Shown here: one piece after another, positions 1 through 8,155 of the stretch
Layout: each line of letters begins with the position of its first letter
Numbering within the stretch: position 1 is the first letter of the stretch
DNA from: Flavobacterium psychrophilum
Lineage (GTDB): Bacteria; Bacteroidota; Bacteroidia; Flavobacteriales; Flavobacteriaceae
Length of the DNA: 64,000 bases
Direction: 5' to 3'
Assembly (NCBI GenBank): GCA_945860385.1
Contig: CAMAQD010000018.1
Location: 1 to 64,000 of the forward strand
Made by a program: the position numbers and the translations under genes
The notes under the pieces: generated by a model
What the model was told of the DNA's origin: nothing
Database searches by the model: none
Seen by the model: the letters and a program-made list of their open reading frames with translations, nothing else

Positions 1-20
1 TTAATTAAAAATTCAAATTT

Positions 21-731
21 ATGAAGAGCAATACTAAGTGCAATATTATTTCTGTTGCGTTTGTTGTATTCCTGACCTCATGCAATTCATTGGAGAAAGC
101 ATCGATGCATGGGTTCAACAGCGGGTATTACCAATTGGAAGCCAAACAAAAAAGTGACCAAAACGTTTATATAGAGGTAACAGATGAAAATATTGATGTA
201 TACCATCAGACCAAAAAACAACCCGATACCAATGCATTTTTGACAATTCCCCTAAAACCTTCGGACAGTATTTCGATTAGTCAAGTGGTCTTTAAAAAAG
301 AAAGTCTTGACGTTGACATTACTGCAATTCTTTTAAAATATCGGCCTTCTGTGCACGGATTACCGGGACAAATGACAGCTGATTTCAATATTGCTGTATA
401 TGCCGGATGGAGGCACGATAGTTTCAAAATAGTAAGTAAAATGGATCCTTTGGGCAAAAATCATCATAAAATTAATAATTGGGGATATGATTTTGGCCTT
501 TTTGCAGGACCTGGCGCTACCCAAATCAGTCCCTTTACCACACAGAATGAAGTGATTGATGACTATAGCGGAATGATAATTCAAACAGGATTTGCAGGTT
601 TTATAGAATCTAATATAGCCAGTTTCGGAATTGCTTTAGGTTTTGATTCCCTCCTGAATTCGGATAAAAATGTTTGGATTTACGATAAGAAGCCTTGGGT
701 AGGATTTATTGTAGGTATTGCAATAAACTAA
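21..731 (+). CDS. Hypothetical lipoprotein, unknown function
   Basis: A 236-residue protein with a lipoprotein signal: basic N-terminus, hydrophobic stretch and lipobox LTSC with the acylated cysteine at residue 21. The mature part has no motif I recognise. It is rich in beta-prone segments and its C-terminal half is glycine-rich with alternating hydrophobic residues (around 'FGLFAGPGATQISP' and 'GFIESNIASFGIALGFDSLL'), which could fit a small outer-membrane-associated beta structure. Only 20 bases precede it in the window, so its promoter and any upstream partner are not visible. Export and lipid anchoring are well supported; function is unknown. Confidence 0.75.
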   Translation: MKSNTKCNIISVAFVVFLTSCNSLEKASMHGFNSGYYQLEAKQKSDQNVYIEVTDENIDVYHQTKKQPDTNAFLTIPLKPSDSISISQVVFKKESLDVDITAILLKYRPSVHGLPGQMTADFNIAVYAGWRHDSFKIVSKMDPLGKNHHKINNWGYDFGLFAGPGATQISPFTTQNEVIDDYSGMIIQTGFAGFIESNIASFGIALGFDSLLNSDKNVWIYDKKPWVGFIVGIAIN

Positions 732-857
732 TGAGGATTTTAAAAAATAGTACTGAATGAATGCCAAAAAAATTGAGACTTCCTCCATATAAATACTAAA
801 TAGGCAAACAAAAAAAGAAAACACTTCAATTTGTATCCGGAATTTACTAAACAAAAA

Positions 858-892
858 AAAACTCCTTTAAATCAATTCAAAGGAGGTTTTAT
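858..892. terminator. Bidirectional rho-independent terminator
   Basis: CTCCTTT (862-868) pairs with AAAGGAG (879-885), with an A-run to the left and T-rich sequence to the right. It lies between the converging lipoprotein gene and the MFS permease gene and can serve both. Confidence 0.7.
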
Positions 893-909
893 ATTTATAA
901 AAGGTTTTG

Positions 910-2166
910 TTAATGACTCACATTCGCCACTTCCTCAGGATTGTGTTTGTGTTTGAAAAGTACTGAAAACGCCACGGCAATAATCAGCGCATAAGCGGCA
1001 AAAGCCAACCAGATGTTGTGCCAATCTCTCACACCAGCGTGGGTGAAAAAAGTATCAATTACTTGTCCGCTGATGATACCTCCAAAGAAAGCACCAAAAC
1101 CATTGGACATCATCATAAACAATCCCTGCGCACTGGAGCGAATAGAAGAATCTGTAGTTGTTTCAATAAACAACGAACCCGAAATATTAAAGAAATCGAA
1201 AGCCATTCCGTAAACGATACACGACATAATGATTAAAATCGTTCCTCCAATTGTAGGATCACCATACGCAAAGAAGCCGAATCGCAATACCCAAGCCAAC
1301 ATCGAAATCAACATTACTTGTTTGATTCCAAATCGCTTCAGAAAAAACGGAATCGCCAAGATAAACGCCGTTTCCGAAAATTGGGATATCGACATAATTA
1401 AAGTAGATTTTTGTACTATAAAACTATTCGCATATTCGGGATTATTTCCAAACTCAGACAAATATACATCGCCATACATATTGGTCAATTGCAGAGCAGC
1501 TCCCAAAAACATAGAGAATATAAAAAATATGGCCATTTTGTAGGTTCCAAATAATTTAAAGGCATCTAAACCTAATTTTTTGAAAAAAGAAGCGTCTTTA
1601 TCGATTAGTTTTTGTGGTGGACATTGTGGTAAAGTAAAAGCGTAAATTCCTAATACAACCGCAGCAAAAGCCGAGATATAAAACATATTGGCAGAGGCTT
1701 TATTGCCTGTTAAATTAGTCAACCACATCGCGGCAATAAACCCAATGGTTCCCCATACCCGAATAGGAGGAAAAACTTTGACCACATCATAGTTATTGTT
1801 TTTCAAAATATTATAAGCCACTGAATTGGATAATGAAATCGTAGGCATATAACAAAGCATTGCACCAAAAATAACCCAATAAAAGGTAGTTGGATTATCC
1901 ACATGAGGCAAATAGCAAAGTGCCAAACCTCCTAAAATGTGCAGAATTCCGTATAGTTTTTCAGCATTTACCCATCGGTCGGCAATAATTCCTGTCAAGG
2001 CAGGCATTATAATAGAAGAAAGCCCTAAGGTTGAAAAAATGGCGCCAAATTCGGCTCCACTCCATTGTTTTGTTGCAAACCAGTAATTACCAACAGTTAT
2101 CAGCCAAGCTCCCCAAACAAAAAACTGAAGAAAACTCATTAGCGTGAGCCTATTCTTAATATTCAT
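910..2166 (-). CDS. MFS permease, nucleoside:H+ symporter (NupG/XapB-like)
   Basis: A 418-residue inner-membrane protein with about twelve hydrophobic segments. The opening (LMSFLQFFVWGAWLITVGNY) and the GIIADRW loop after the second segment are typical of the nucleoside:proton symporter branch of the major facilitator superfamily, whose members are about 400-420 residues. It probably imports nucleosides. The gene is a single transcription unit, converging on the upstream lipoprotein gene. Its own upstream region carries a hairpin and a 61-bp tandem repeat. The substrate is inferred from family resemblance; a sugar or another nucleoside-like compound cannot be excluded. Confidence 0.8.
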   Translation of the reverse strand: MNIKNRLTLMSFLQFFVWGAWLITVGNYWFATKQWSGAEFGAIFSTLGLSSIIMPALTGIIADRWVNAEKLYGILHILGGLALCYLPHVDNPTTFYWVIFGAMLCYMPTISLSNSVAYNILKNNNYDVVKVFPPIRVWGTIGFIAAMWLTNLTGNKASANMFYISAFAAVVLGIYAFTLPQCPPQKLIDKDASFFKKLGLDAFKLFGTYKMAIFFIFSMFLGAALQLTNMYGDVYLSEFGNNPEYANSFIVQKSTLIMSISQFSETAFILAIPFFLKRFGIKQVMLISMLAWVLRFGFFAYGDPTIGGTILIIMSCIVYGMAFDFFNISGSLFIETTTDSSIRSSAQGLFMMMSNGFGAFFGGIISGQVIDTFFTHAGVRDWHNIWLAFAAYALIIAVAFSVLFKHKHNPEEVANVSH

Positions 2167-2262
2167 AATAATGTAGTTTAATTTAAAAAGTATCTTATCT
2201 ATTGGGTAAATCTAAGAATATTTTAAGATAATTGAATAAAAAACGAGAATTCTTTTACATAA

Positions 2263-2292
2263 AAAAAACAGCCTTTGGGGAAGCTGTTTTTT
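2263..2292 (-). terminator. Rho-independent terminator, probably of pdxH
   Basis: AAAACAGC and GCTGTTTT form a stem around CTTTGGGGA, with eight A on the left (a U-run when read on the minus strand). It lies about 350 bases after the pdxH stop and just before the permease gene, so it separates the two minus-strand units. Confidence 0.55.
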
Positions 2293-2329
2293 CTAACTAA
2301 TTTACAACCAAAACTCAATTATTATGTTT

Positions 2330-2466
2330 TTATAAATAGTAGGTTAAGTTTTTAAAGTAGATTGTGGGGCAAACTTTTTAAATTCTTAATAACCAAATTG
2401 TATGCTTATAAATAGTAGGTTAAGTTTTTAAAGTAGATTGTGGGGCAAACTTTTTAAATTCTTAAT
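2330..2466. repeat. Tandem direct repeat, 2 x 61 bp
   Basis: Bases 2330-2390 and 2406-2466 are identical 61-bp units separated by a 15-bp spacer (period 76). Each unit contains AGATTGTGGGGCAAACTTTT and a short internal inverted repeat (AAGTTT/AAACTT). No ORF crosses them. They lie in the 475-bp gap (2167-2641) between pdxH and the permease gene; the rest of the gap is AT-rich with only the terminator at 2263-2292. Confidence 0.9.
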
Positions 2467-2641
2467 GACTGAGTTTGTTGTTTTTATTTCTATCGTGTAA
2501 ATATATGTCGTTTATCGTTTAAAATACAAATATAATCGATGAAATACACAATATATTTTTATTGTATTGTAATTAACTTACAAATTATACAAACCTACAA
2601 GCTTTTAAAACATTCCAAAAGGAGATTAGAGAATTATATTA

Positions 2642-3286
2642 TTAAGGAGCTAGTCGATCTATTTTCCAAAAATAATCTTCTTGAAGCTGATATCGTATTC
2701 TATCGTGCAAACGATTAGGTCTTCCCTGCCAAAATTCAACAGCAACAGGACGAATTAAAAAGCCTCCCCAATAGTCAGGTCGTGGAATTTCTTTGCCTTC
2801 AAAATCGGTTTCCAACTGTTTTAAGGAGTCTTCTAAAACGCTTCGGGAGGCAATAATCTCACTTTGATTGGACACAATAGCTCCTAATTTACTCCCGGTT
2901 GGTCTGGATTCGAAATATCCGTCAGAAAGGTTTTCCGAAATTTTCTCGGCTACTCCTTTAATAATAACCTGACGTTCGAGTGATGACCAAAAAAAAGAAA
3001 GACAAACATTGGGATTCTCGGCAATAGCCCTACCCTTTTCGGAATTGTAATTGGTGTAAAAAATAAATCCTTCATAAGTAAATTGCTTTAAAAGCACTAC
3101 TCTCGACTTCGGAAAACCATCCAATCCAAGCGTAGAAACCGTCATCGCATTCACTTCATCTACTCCTCCAAAATCCTCCACTTCGTGAAACCATCTGTTG
3201 AATAAATTGATAGGATCTTCAGGAATATTGGTTTCCAAAAGTTCATTTTTTTCGTACGATTTTCTATAATTGCTTAAGTCTTCCAT
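2642..3286 (-). CDS. pdxH: Pyridoxamine/pyridoxine 5'-phosphate oxidase
   Basis: This 214-residue FMN enzyme oxidises pyridoxamine or pyridoxine 5'-phosphate to pyridoxal 5'-phosphate in the cytoplasm. The family landmarks are present: SRVVLLK and FIFYTNYNSEKGRAIAENP in the N-terminal FMN-binding barrel, and the C-terminal signature RPDYWGGFLIRPVAVEFWQG followed by RPNRLHDR, which contacts substrate phosphate. The length is normal (E. coli PdxH is 218). It appears monocistronic with its own promoter at 3316-3348. Confidence 0.95.
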   Translation of the reverse strand: MEDLSNYRKSYEKNELLETNIPEDPINLFNRWFHEVEDFGGVDEVNAMTVSTLGLDGFPKSRVVLLKQFTYEGFIFYTNYNSEKGRAIAENPNVCLSFFWSSLERQVIIKGVAEKISENLSDGYFESRPTGSKLGAIVSNQSEIIASRSVLEDSLKQLETDFEGKEIPRPDYWGGFLIRPVAVEFWQGRPNRLHDRIRYQLQEDYFWKIDRLAP

Positions 3287-3315
3287 TGTTTGGTTTGTTT
3301 AATTGCAAAAATAAG

Positions 3316-3348
3316 CAAACTTATGCTCATAAATGAATAAACTGCAAA
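3316..3348 (-). promoter_or_regulatory. Bacteroidota-type promoter of pdxH
   Basis: On the minus strand TTTG (3348-3345) is followed after 21 bases by TAAGTTTG (3323-3316), matching the Bacteroidota -33 TTTG / -7 TANNTTTG consensus. It lies about 30 bases upstream of the pdxH ATG. Confidence 0.6.
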
Positions 3349-3444
3349 TGTTGCAAACATTTGATTCTTATTTAAACCATTAAGGGATTAAGAAAATTAT
3401 AAAGAATACCTTAAGTATAATCTGGAAGAATCACTCAATTAAAA

Positions 3445-4350
3445 TCAAAACTCAAAGGACTTCCCGTCATCTGCCAAAAGAATATTTGGAAAAATAGTTT
3501 CAGCTTGCTCTTTAAAAAGTTCAATACTTTCGTATCGAGTGGAATAATGTCCTAAAACCAATTGTTTTACTTGGGCTTTTAAAGCAATAGTTGCCGCTTC
3601 TTTTGCGGTGCAATGCAATGTTTTTCCCGCTAAAGCCTCCTCTGAATCCAAAAAAGTAGATTCGTGATACAATACATCAACCTCTTTTATATAAGGAATA
3701 ATATTTTCATCATAGGCTGTGTCGGAACAAAAAGAATAACTCAATGGCGGTTCTGGGTCGAAGGTCAATTTATGATTTTCAATCACGCGACCATCATCTA
3801 ATTTGATGTCTTTCCCGTTTTTGATGTTTTGGTAATAACATTTGTCGATTTCGTAGTTTTGAACGGCATCCACATTCAATTTTCGTTCTCTGATTTTTTC
3901 CTGAAACAAAAATCCATTGGTATATACCCTGTGTTTTAAAGGAATTGTTTTTACAATTACTTTGTCATCTTCAAAAATAACTTCACTCTCTTTGGATTCT
4001 AATTCGTGGAAAAACAAACCGTATTTAGTCCAGGAATTAGACAAACGCAATTGTAAATTGATAATTTCTTTGATTCCTTTAGGCCCATAAATATGTAAAT
4101 CGGTGGTTCTGTTAAGCAAAGCAAAAGTAGAAATCAAGCCTATCAATCCAAAAAAGTGATCCCCGTGTAAATGCGAAATAAACACCTGATTGATTTTAGA
4201 AAACTTGATTTTATTTTTGCGCAATTGCACCTGAGTCCCTTCGCCACAATCGATTAAAAATAATCGGTTCCGGATTTCTAAAACCTGTGAAGTAGGATTG
4301 GTAAAAGTGCGTGGTGTGGCTGCATAACAACCGAGTATGGTCAATTTCAA
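3445..4350 (-). CDS. rnz: Ribonuclease Z (tRNA 3'-endonuclease)
   Basis: A 301-residue metallo-beta-lactamase-fold nuclease that removes the 3' trailer from tRNA precursors. The zinc-binding motif is at residues 60-65 (H-L-H-G-D-H). Further conserved pieces are the early LIDCGEGTQVQLR, SYSFCSDTAYD (metal-bridging Asp), the HEST motif in VLYHESTFL, and the late LVLGHYSTRY histidine. The length matches bacterial RNase Z (about 305). The gene lies 116 bases downstream of the small protein at 4467-4799 and reads in the same direction. Confidence 0.95.
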   Translation of the reverse strand: MKLTILGCYAATPRTFTNPTSQVLEIRNRLFLIDCGEGTQVQLRKNKIKFSKINQVFISHLHGDHFFGLIGLISTFALLNRTTDLHIYGPKGIKEIINLQLRLSNSWTKYGLFFHELESKESEVIFEDDKVIVKTIPLKHRVYTNGFLFQEKIRERKLNVDAVQNYEIDKCYYQNIKNGKDIKLDDGRVIENHKLTFDPEPPLSYSFCSDTAYDENIIPYIKEVDVLYHESTFLDSEEALAGKTLHCTAKEAATIALKAQVKQLVLGHYSTRYESIELFKEQAETIFPNILLADDGKSFEF

Positions 4351-4466
4351 AGTTTATTCGGTTAATCGGTTATTTAGTTATTTGGTTATTTGATGAAAAT
4401 AAAGAAGACAGAAGATGTTATTTAAAAACAGTTAAACGATTAATCAGTTAAAAAATTAACCATTTT

Positions 4467-4799
4467 TCAGAAGCCTAAATCTCTCTCGATTTCTTCCATT
4501 TCAATAATATCGTGTGCTTCCTGCAAAGAGCGAACAACGGCAAGTTTGTCTGATACAGCATTAAAATCTGGCTCTGAAGTCACTATAATAAATGATTTTT
4601 TGGCTTTTTTATGTGTTTTGGAAAGTGGTAAAAAACTTTCAATGTCTTTAACTGTTAGCGTTTTATACATTCTAATATCAACAATTATATTGCTTTTTTG
4701 GAACGTTTTATATTCGTTAGTCAATTTCAAACGAAATGAATCCAAATCACCTTGTGTATCTTTTAGGATAACAGTATGCCCTTTTTGTTCTACCTTCAT
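4467..4799 (-). CDS. Small cytoplasmic protein beside rnz, possibly STAS-like
   Basis: A 110-residue protein without signal or membrane segments. Its alternating strand/helix pattern (MKVEQKGHTVILKDTQGDLD... NIIVDIR... KSFIIVTSEPDF... LAVVRSLQEAHDIIEMEEIERDLGF) recalls STAS or anti-anti-sigma-like folds, but no diagnostic motif is obvious. From memory, relatives in flavobacterial genomes are sometimes labelled ribonuclease Z, probably by proximity: this protein has no HxHxDH motif and cannot be that nuclease. It sits between pyrB and rnz in one orientation. The conserved-protein call is firm; function is unknown. Confidence 0.75.
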   Translation of the reverse strand: MKVEQKGHTVILKDTQGDLDSFRLKLTNEYKTFQKSNIIVDIRMYKTLTVKDIESFLPLSKTHKKAKKSFIIVTSEPDFNAVSDKLAVVRSLQEAHDIIEMEEIERDLGF

Positions 4800-4871
4800 G
4801 ACGCTAAAATTTATAGTATGGCTAATTTACAAAGAAAATCTGTGCTTTGAAAACGGATGGAGAAATAATAA

Positions 4872-5798
4872 TTACTGAATTTTTGAAGCCAATAAGTAGA
4901 TGACTGCCATTCGAATGGCAACTCCATTTTCTACCTGATTCAAAATTACCGATTGTTTGGAATCAGCAACATCTGATGTGATTTCGACCCCGCGATTAAT
5001 GGGTCCAGGATGCATAATTACGATTTCTTTATTTAGAGAATCTAGTAAGGTTTTATCCAATCCGTATTGTTGTGCATATTCCCGTGTGGAAGGAAAGAAA
5101 TTCACATCCATCCTTTCGTTTTGCACTCTGAGCATATTGGCTACATCACACCATTCTAAGGCTTTACGCAAATCAGGTTCAACCGTAACTCCAAGTGATT
5201 CAATATATCTAGGAATGAGTGTTTTGGGGCCACAAACTTTAACTTCGGCACCTTGCATTTGCAAAGCATAGATATTAGAAAGTGCTACTCTGGAATGTAA
5301 TATATCACCAACAATTACTACTTTTTTTCCAGCAACTTCACCCAATTTTTCACGAATGGAATAACTGTCCAGTAAAGCTTGCGTTGGATGTTCGTGTGCT
5401 CCATCACCAGCATTTACGATACTAGCTTTCACGTTTTGTGACAAAAAATGTGCTGCTCCAGGACTAGAATGTCGCATCACCACCATATCGACTTTCATCG
5501 AAAGAATATTATTTACGGTATCAATCAGAGTTTCTCCTTTTTTAACCGAGGATTGCGCTGCCGAAAAACTAATCACGTCAGCTGATAAACGTTTTTGGGC
5601 TAATTCAAAGGAAAGTTTGGTTCGGGTACTGTTTTCGAAAAAGATGTTGGCAATGGTAATGTCACGAAGGGAAGGCACTTTCTTTATGGGACGATTAATA
5701 ACTTCTTTAAAATGATCGGCGGTTTCAAAAATAAGGTCAATATCATTCTTGTTGATATATTTTATTCCCAATAGATGATTTACACTTAACTCGCTCAT
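4872..5798 (-). CDS. pyrB: Aspartate carbamoyltransferase catalytic chain
   Basis: A 308-residue enzyme condensing carbamoyl phosphate with aspartate in pyrimidine synthesis. The carbamoyl-phosphate loop S-T-R-T is at residues 57-60 (FFENSTRTKLSFE). MRHSSPGAAHFL, DGAHEHPTQALLD and HPGPINRGVEI are all present and the length is typical. It starts 7 bases after pyrR ends, so the two form an operon in which the regulator precedes the enzyme. No regulatory pyrI subunit is seen nearby. Confidence 0.96.
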   Translation of the reverse strand: MSELSVNHLLGIKYINKNDIDLIFETADHFKEVINRPIKKVPSLRDITIANIFFENSTRTKLSFELAQKRLSADVISFSAAQSSVKKGETLIDTVNNILSMKVDMVVMRHSSPGAAHFLSQNVKASIVNAGDGAHEHPTQALLDSYSIREKLGEVAGKKVVIVGDILHSRVALSNIYALQMQGAEVKVCGPKTLIPRYIESLGVTVEPDLRKALEWCDVANMLRVQNERMDVNFFPSTREYAQQYGLDKTLLDSLNKEIVIMHPGPINRGVEITSDVADSKQSVILNQVENGVAIRMAVIYLLASKIQ

Positions 5799-5805
5799 TT
5801 TATTC

Positions 5806-6345
5806 TTATTTATTAATTAAATAAACGGCATCTTCACCGTCTTGTTCTGTCCAACATACTTGTACTTTTTCACCATTTATGGCATCCACTTGACGACCAC
5901 GATAATCGGGTTGAATAGGCAAATGGCGACTAAAACGTCGGTCAATAAGTACCAATAATTCTATTTCCGATGGTCTCCCAAAGGATTGAATAGCAGTCAG
6001 TGCCGACCGAATACTTCGACCTGTATATAAAACATCGTCTATGAAAACGACTTTCTTATTTTCGACAATAAAATCTATTTGAGTTTTGTTGGCTTCCAAG
6101 GGTTTGTTGGTTCGGCGGAAATCATCTCTAAAAAAAGTGATGTCCAAATAACCCAAAGCAATTTTTGGAATGTTATATTCTTTTTCCAACATATCTTTTA
6201 ATCGCTCCGCCAAGAAAGTACCTCGTGGCTGAATACCAATTAGAATAGTGTCCGAAAAATCAAGATGTTTTTCGATCAACTGACAGGCCAAACGATGCAG
6301 AATGATATTGACTTCTTTGGAAGTGAGCAATACTTTTTGACTCAT
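5806..6345 (-). CDS. pyrR: PyrR: pyrimidine regulatory protein / uracil phosphoribosyltransferase
   Basis: A 179-residue type I phosphoribosyltransferase. The PRPP-binding loop VVFIDDVLYTGRSIR spans residues 99-113, and IGIQPRGTFLAERL and the LIDRR segment are characteristic of PyrR. In Firmicutes PyrR binds mRNA to attenuate pyr operons and also has weak UPRT activity. Here it is directly upstream of pyrB, which supports a pyrimidine role, but I found no convincing PyrR anti-antiterminator in the leader, so RNA-based control is not shown. Confidence 0.93.
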   Translation of the reverse strand: MSQKVLLTSKEVNIILHRLACQLIEKHLDFSDTILIGIQPRGTFLAERLKDMLEKEYNIPKIALGYLDITFFRDDFRRTNKPLEANKTQIDFIVENKKVVFIDDVLYTGRSIRSALTAIQSFGRPSEIELLVLIDRRFSRHLPIQPDYRGRQVDAINGEKVQVCWTEQDGEDAVYLINK

Positions 6346-6513
6346 AATGAAGTGTTGTGTTTGGAATACAAATATAGGAATTATGAGTTATGAATAATAA
6401 ATATTGAGTTGAGAATTTAGTAAATTTTAAAGAATACCACTTTTTCAAAAAATTTTAAAGGTTCGGGAAGAAATCTTAAATTAATGAAATCATTCAGATA
6501 ATCAAAAATTATG

Positions 6514-6567
6514 TAACATTTTAAGCAAATTATATAACAAAAATATTTTGCTTTTAGAATAGATTTG
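6514..6567 (+). promoter_or_regulatory. Shared 54-bp promoter module, copy 1
   Basis: TAACA at 6514-6518 and again at 6535-6539 (21 bp apart, two helical turns). The second lies within ATAACAAAAA, which begins exactly 26 bp before a -7 element TAGATTTG (6560-6567). The usual TTTG at -33 is absent and the ATAACAAAAA box occupies that place. The same spacing recurs at 7628-7681 and 11091-11144. The start codon follows 57 bases later. Confidence 0.7.
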
Positions 6568-6623
6568 CGTTAACTATATTAAGCTTAAATACTGTAAATC
6601 AAACATTTAAAAATTAATAAATT

Positions 6624-6833
6624 ATGAAAAACAAAATACCACGAATAGTAATACTTCCAATGCTATTAATTTTAGTTTCGAGTTGTTCCGTAATTGAAGG
6701 TGTATTTAAATCTGGAATAGGTATTGTTGTCTTTTTTGTAGTTATTTCACTAACAGCCGTAGCTTTTGTAGTAAGCAAAATTATAAAAAGATATAAAATT
6801 TTGGCTCTTCATAGTAGGAATTTTAATTTATAA
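6624..6833 (+). CDS. Small membrane lipopeptide, paralogue 1
   Basis: A 69-residue protein with a lipobox (LVSSC, cysteine at residue 21), a short linker SVIEGVFKSG, a strongly hydrophobic helix (about residues 32-52) and a basic tail. It is a clear paralogue of the products at 7738-7911 and 11189-11374. Its last dozen residues (after SKIIKRYK) have no counterpart in the 57-residue copy; one extra base would give a stop at the paralogue's position, so the tail may be a frameshift extension. Relatives in flavobacterial genomes are, as I recall, sometimes labelled phosphatidate cytidylyltransferase, but nothing here supports an enzyme. The gene follows the shared promoter at 6514-6567. Confidence 0.75.
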   Translation: MKNKIPRIVILPMLLILVSSCSVIEGVFKSGIGIVVFFVVISLTAVAFVVSKIIKRYKILALHSRNFNL

Positions 6834-7045
6834 TTCTCTTAAAAACAGACTCTTAATTTCGATTCCTGAACTTTTATATATTAAATTATCACTAAAAACT
6901 GTTTACTATTGTATTGCCACGTTGCGATTGCAATTTTCTCTCGCATATTTACAGTTGACTGCAAGTTACCGACGAAACTATAAATCACACTATTTAATTA
7001 TATTTCCTAAGTTATAAGTTGTTGTCTTTAAGTATCATATTTAAA

Positions 7046-7432
7046 ATGATGAATGCAAATAGCACACTAGACGAATAAAGAATTGCTCAGCAAGATCTCC
7101 TTTTCCATCACGAAGAGTTAGAAAAATGCGCTCGTGAATTAAAAATCGCAAATGAAAATTTGGACGCAGGAGAAATTGAAAAAGAAAAGCGCTCAAATGA
7201 AGTGAATAATGATTTAAGGGAAATGATGTTTACAGTTTCTCACAAAGTTAGAAGTTCAGTTGCCAATATTTTGGGAATTTCAAATTTACTTAAAACAGAT
7301 GAAAGCCTTAGTATTGAGGACTGGAGAGAAATGTTAAATATAATTATTCAATCTGCAGAATCGCTAAATAGATCAACTGAAGAGTTATCAAAATTTATCA
7401 ACCTGAAAAAAAATTATTGCCCAAAGATTTAG
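7046..7432 (+). pseudogene. Broken histidine kinase fragment (DHp only)
   Basis: From ATG 7046 the frame reads about ten residues to an in-frame TAA at 7076-7078. The same frame then continues uninterrupted to 7432 as a coiled-coil-like stretch (HEELEKCARELKIANENL) leading into a histidine-kinase dimerisation domain with the H-box FTVSHKVRSSVANILGI. It ends at residue NYCPKI without any ATP-binding domain. It is therefore a decayed, truncated sensor kinase. The nearest later start, a TTG at 7160, would give a 90-residue DHp-only product. It sits between paralogues 1 and 2 of the small lipopeptides. Confidence 0.7.
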
Positions 7433-7627
7433 TAATTTAACTTGCAGCTTGCAGCATTTTCATTCCGGAGCGGCCTTTAAGTGCAAAATTGTTCTACTTT
7501 TTTTCATAATTTCAGTATTGACCACCGAAAGTACTCACCTTAGAGACCGCAGCGCTGGACTGAAGTTGTGGGACATCAAAATATCTAAAAACTCCGCCTG
7601 TAATACTTCGCATCATACATAATTATG

Positions 7628-7681
7628 TAACATTTTTAACAAATTATATAACAAAAATATTTTGCTTTTAAGATAGTTTTA
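7628..7681 (+). promoter_or_regulatory. Shared 54-bp promoter module, copy 2
   Basis: TAACA at 7628-7632 and 7649-7653 (21 bp apart). ATAACAAAAA starts at 7648, 26 bp before TAGTTTTA (7674-7681), a near match to TANNTTTG. Sequence identity with copy 1 extends across most of the module, including TATTTTGCTTTTA. The start codon is again 57 bases downstream. Confidence 0.7.
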
Positions 7682-7737
7682 CAACAAATATATTGACATT
7701 AACTACTGTAAATCAATAAATTTAAAACCAAGAAATT

Positions 7738-7911
7738 ATGAAAAACAAAATAGCAGGAATAGTTATGCTACCGGTACTATTAATATTAGTTTCAAGTTGT
7801 TCCGTAATAGAAGGCATATTTAAAGCGGGAGTTGGCGTTGGTGTCTTTTTTGTTATTATTATTCTAGCTGTTGTTGCTTTTGTAATAAGCAAAATTATAG
7901 GAAAGAAATAA
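7738..7911 (+). CDS. Small membrane lipopeptide, paralogue 2 (57 aa)
   Basis: ATG at 7738 opens a 57-codon frame: MKNKIAGIVML, lipobox LVSSC with cysteine 21, then SVIEGIFKAG, a Gly/Val zipper-like helix (GVGVGVFFVIIILAVVAFVI) and a basic end SKIIGKK. After lipid modification and cleavage only about 37 residues would remain, carrying both a lipid anchor and a transmembrane helix, an unusual arrangement. It is preceded by the shared promoter module and followed about 245 bases later by the P-type ATPase gene. Expression and membrane location are inferred; function is unknown. Confidence 0.75.
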   Translation: MKNKIAGIVMLPVLLILVSSCSVIEGIFKAGVGVGVFFVIIILAVVAFVISKIIGKK

Positions 7912-8155
7912 ATAAACAATATACTTTACCCTCACTTATTGGTAGTTTTAATTTCTAATAATTTTATGCATATCCTTTTGATTTCAATTTTTGAACTTTT
8001 TATCATCAAGTGTTAGTCTTATAATTTTTAGCTTTAAATTTCTCTAGGCTAACTATTAATTATTGGCAAGTATACCATAATTTATGACCCGCAAGGTTAT
8101 GCCAAAAACTAATACTATAGACTAAATTAACATTTCAAACACCGAAAATCCACAA

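Noticed and set aside
5806..6480. PyrR-type RNA attenuator upstream of pyrR
   Set aside because: I looked for the conserved anti-antiterminator hairpin in the leader but saw none.
7433..7620. Possible tRNA or structured RNA in the GC-richer gap after the kinase fragment
   Set aside because: No cloverleaf, T-loop (GTTCRA) or paired stems of adequate length could be made by eye.
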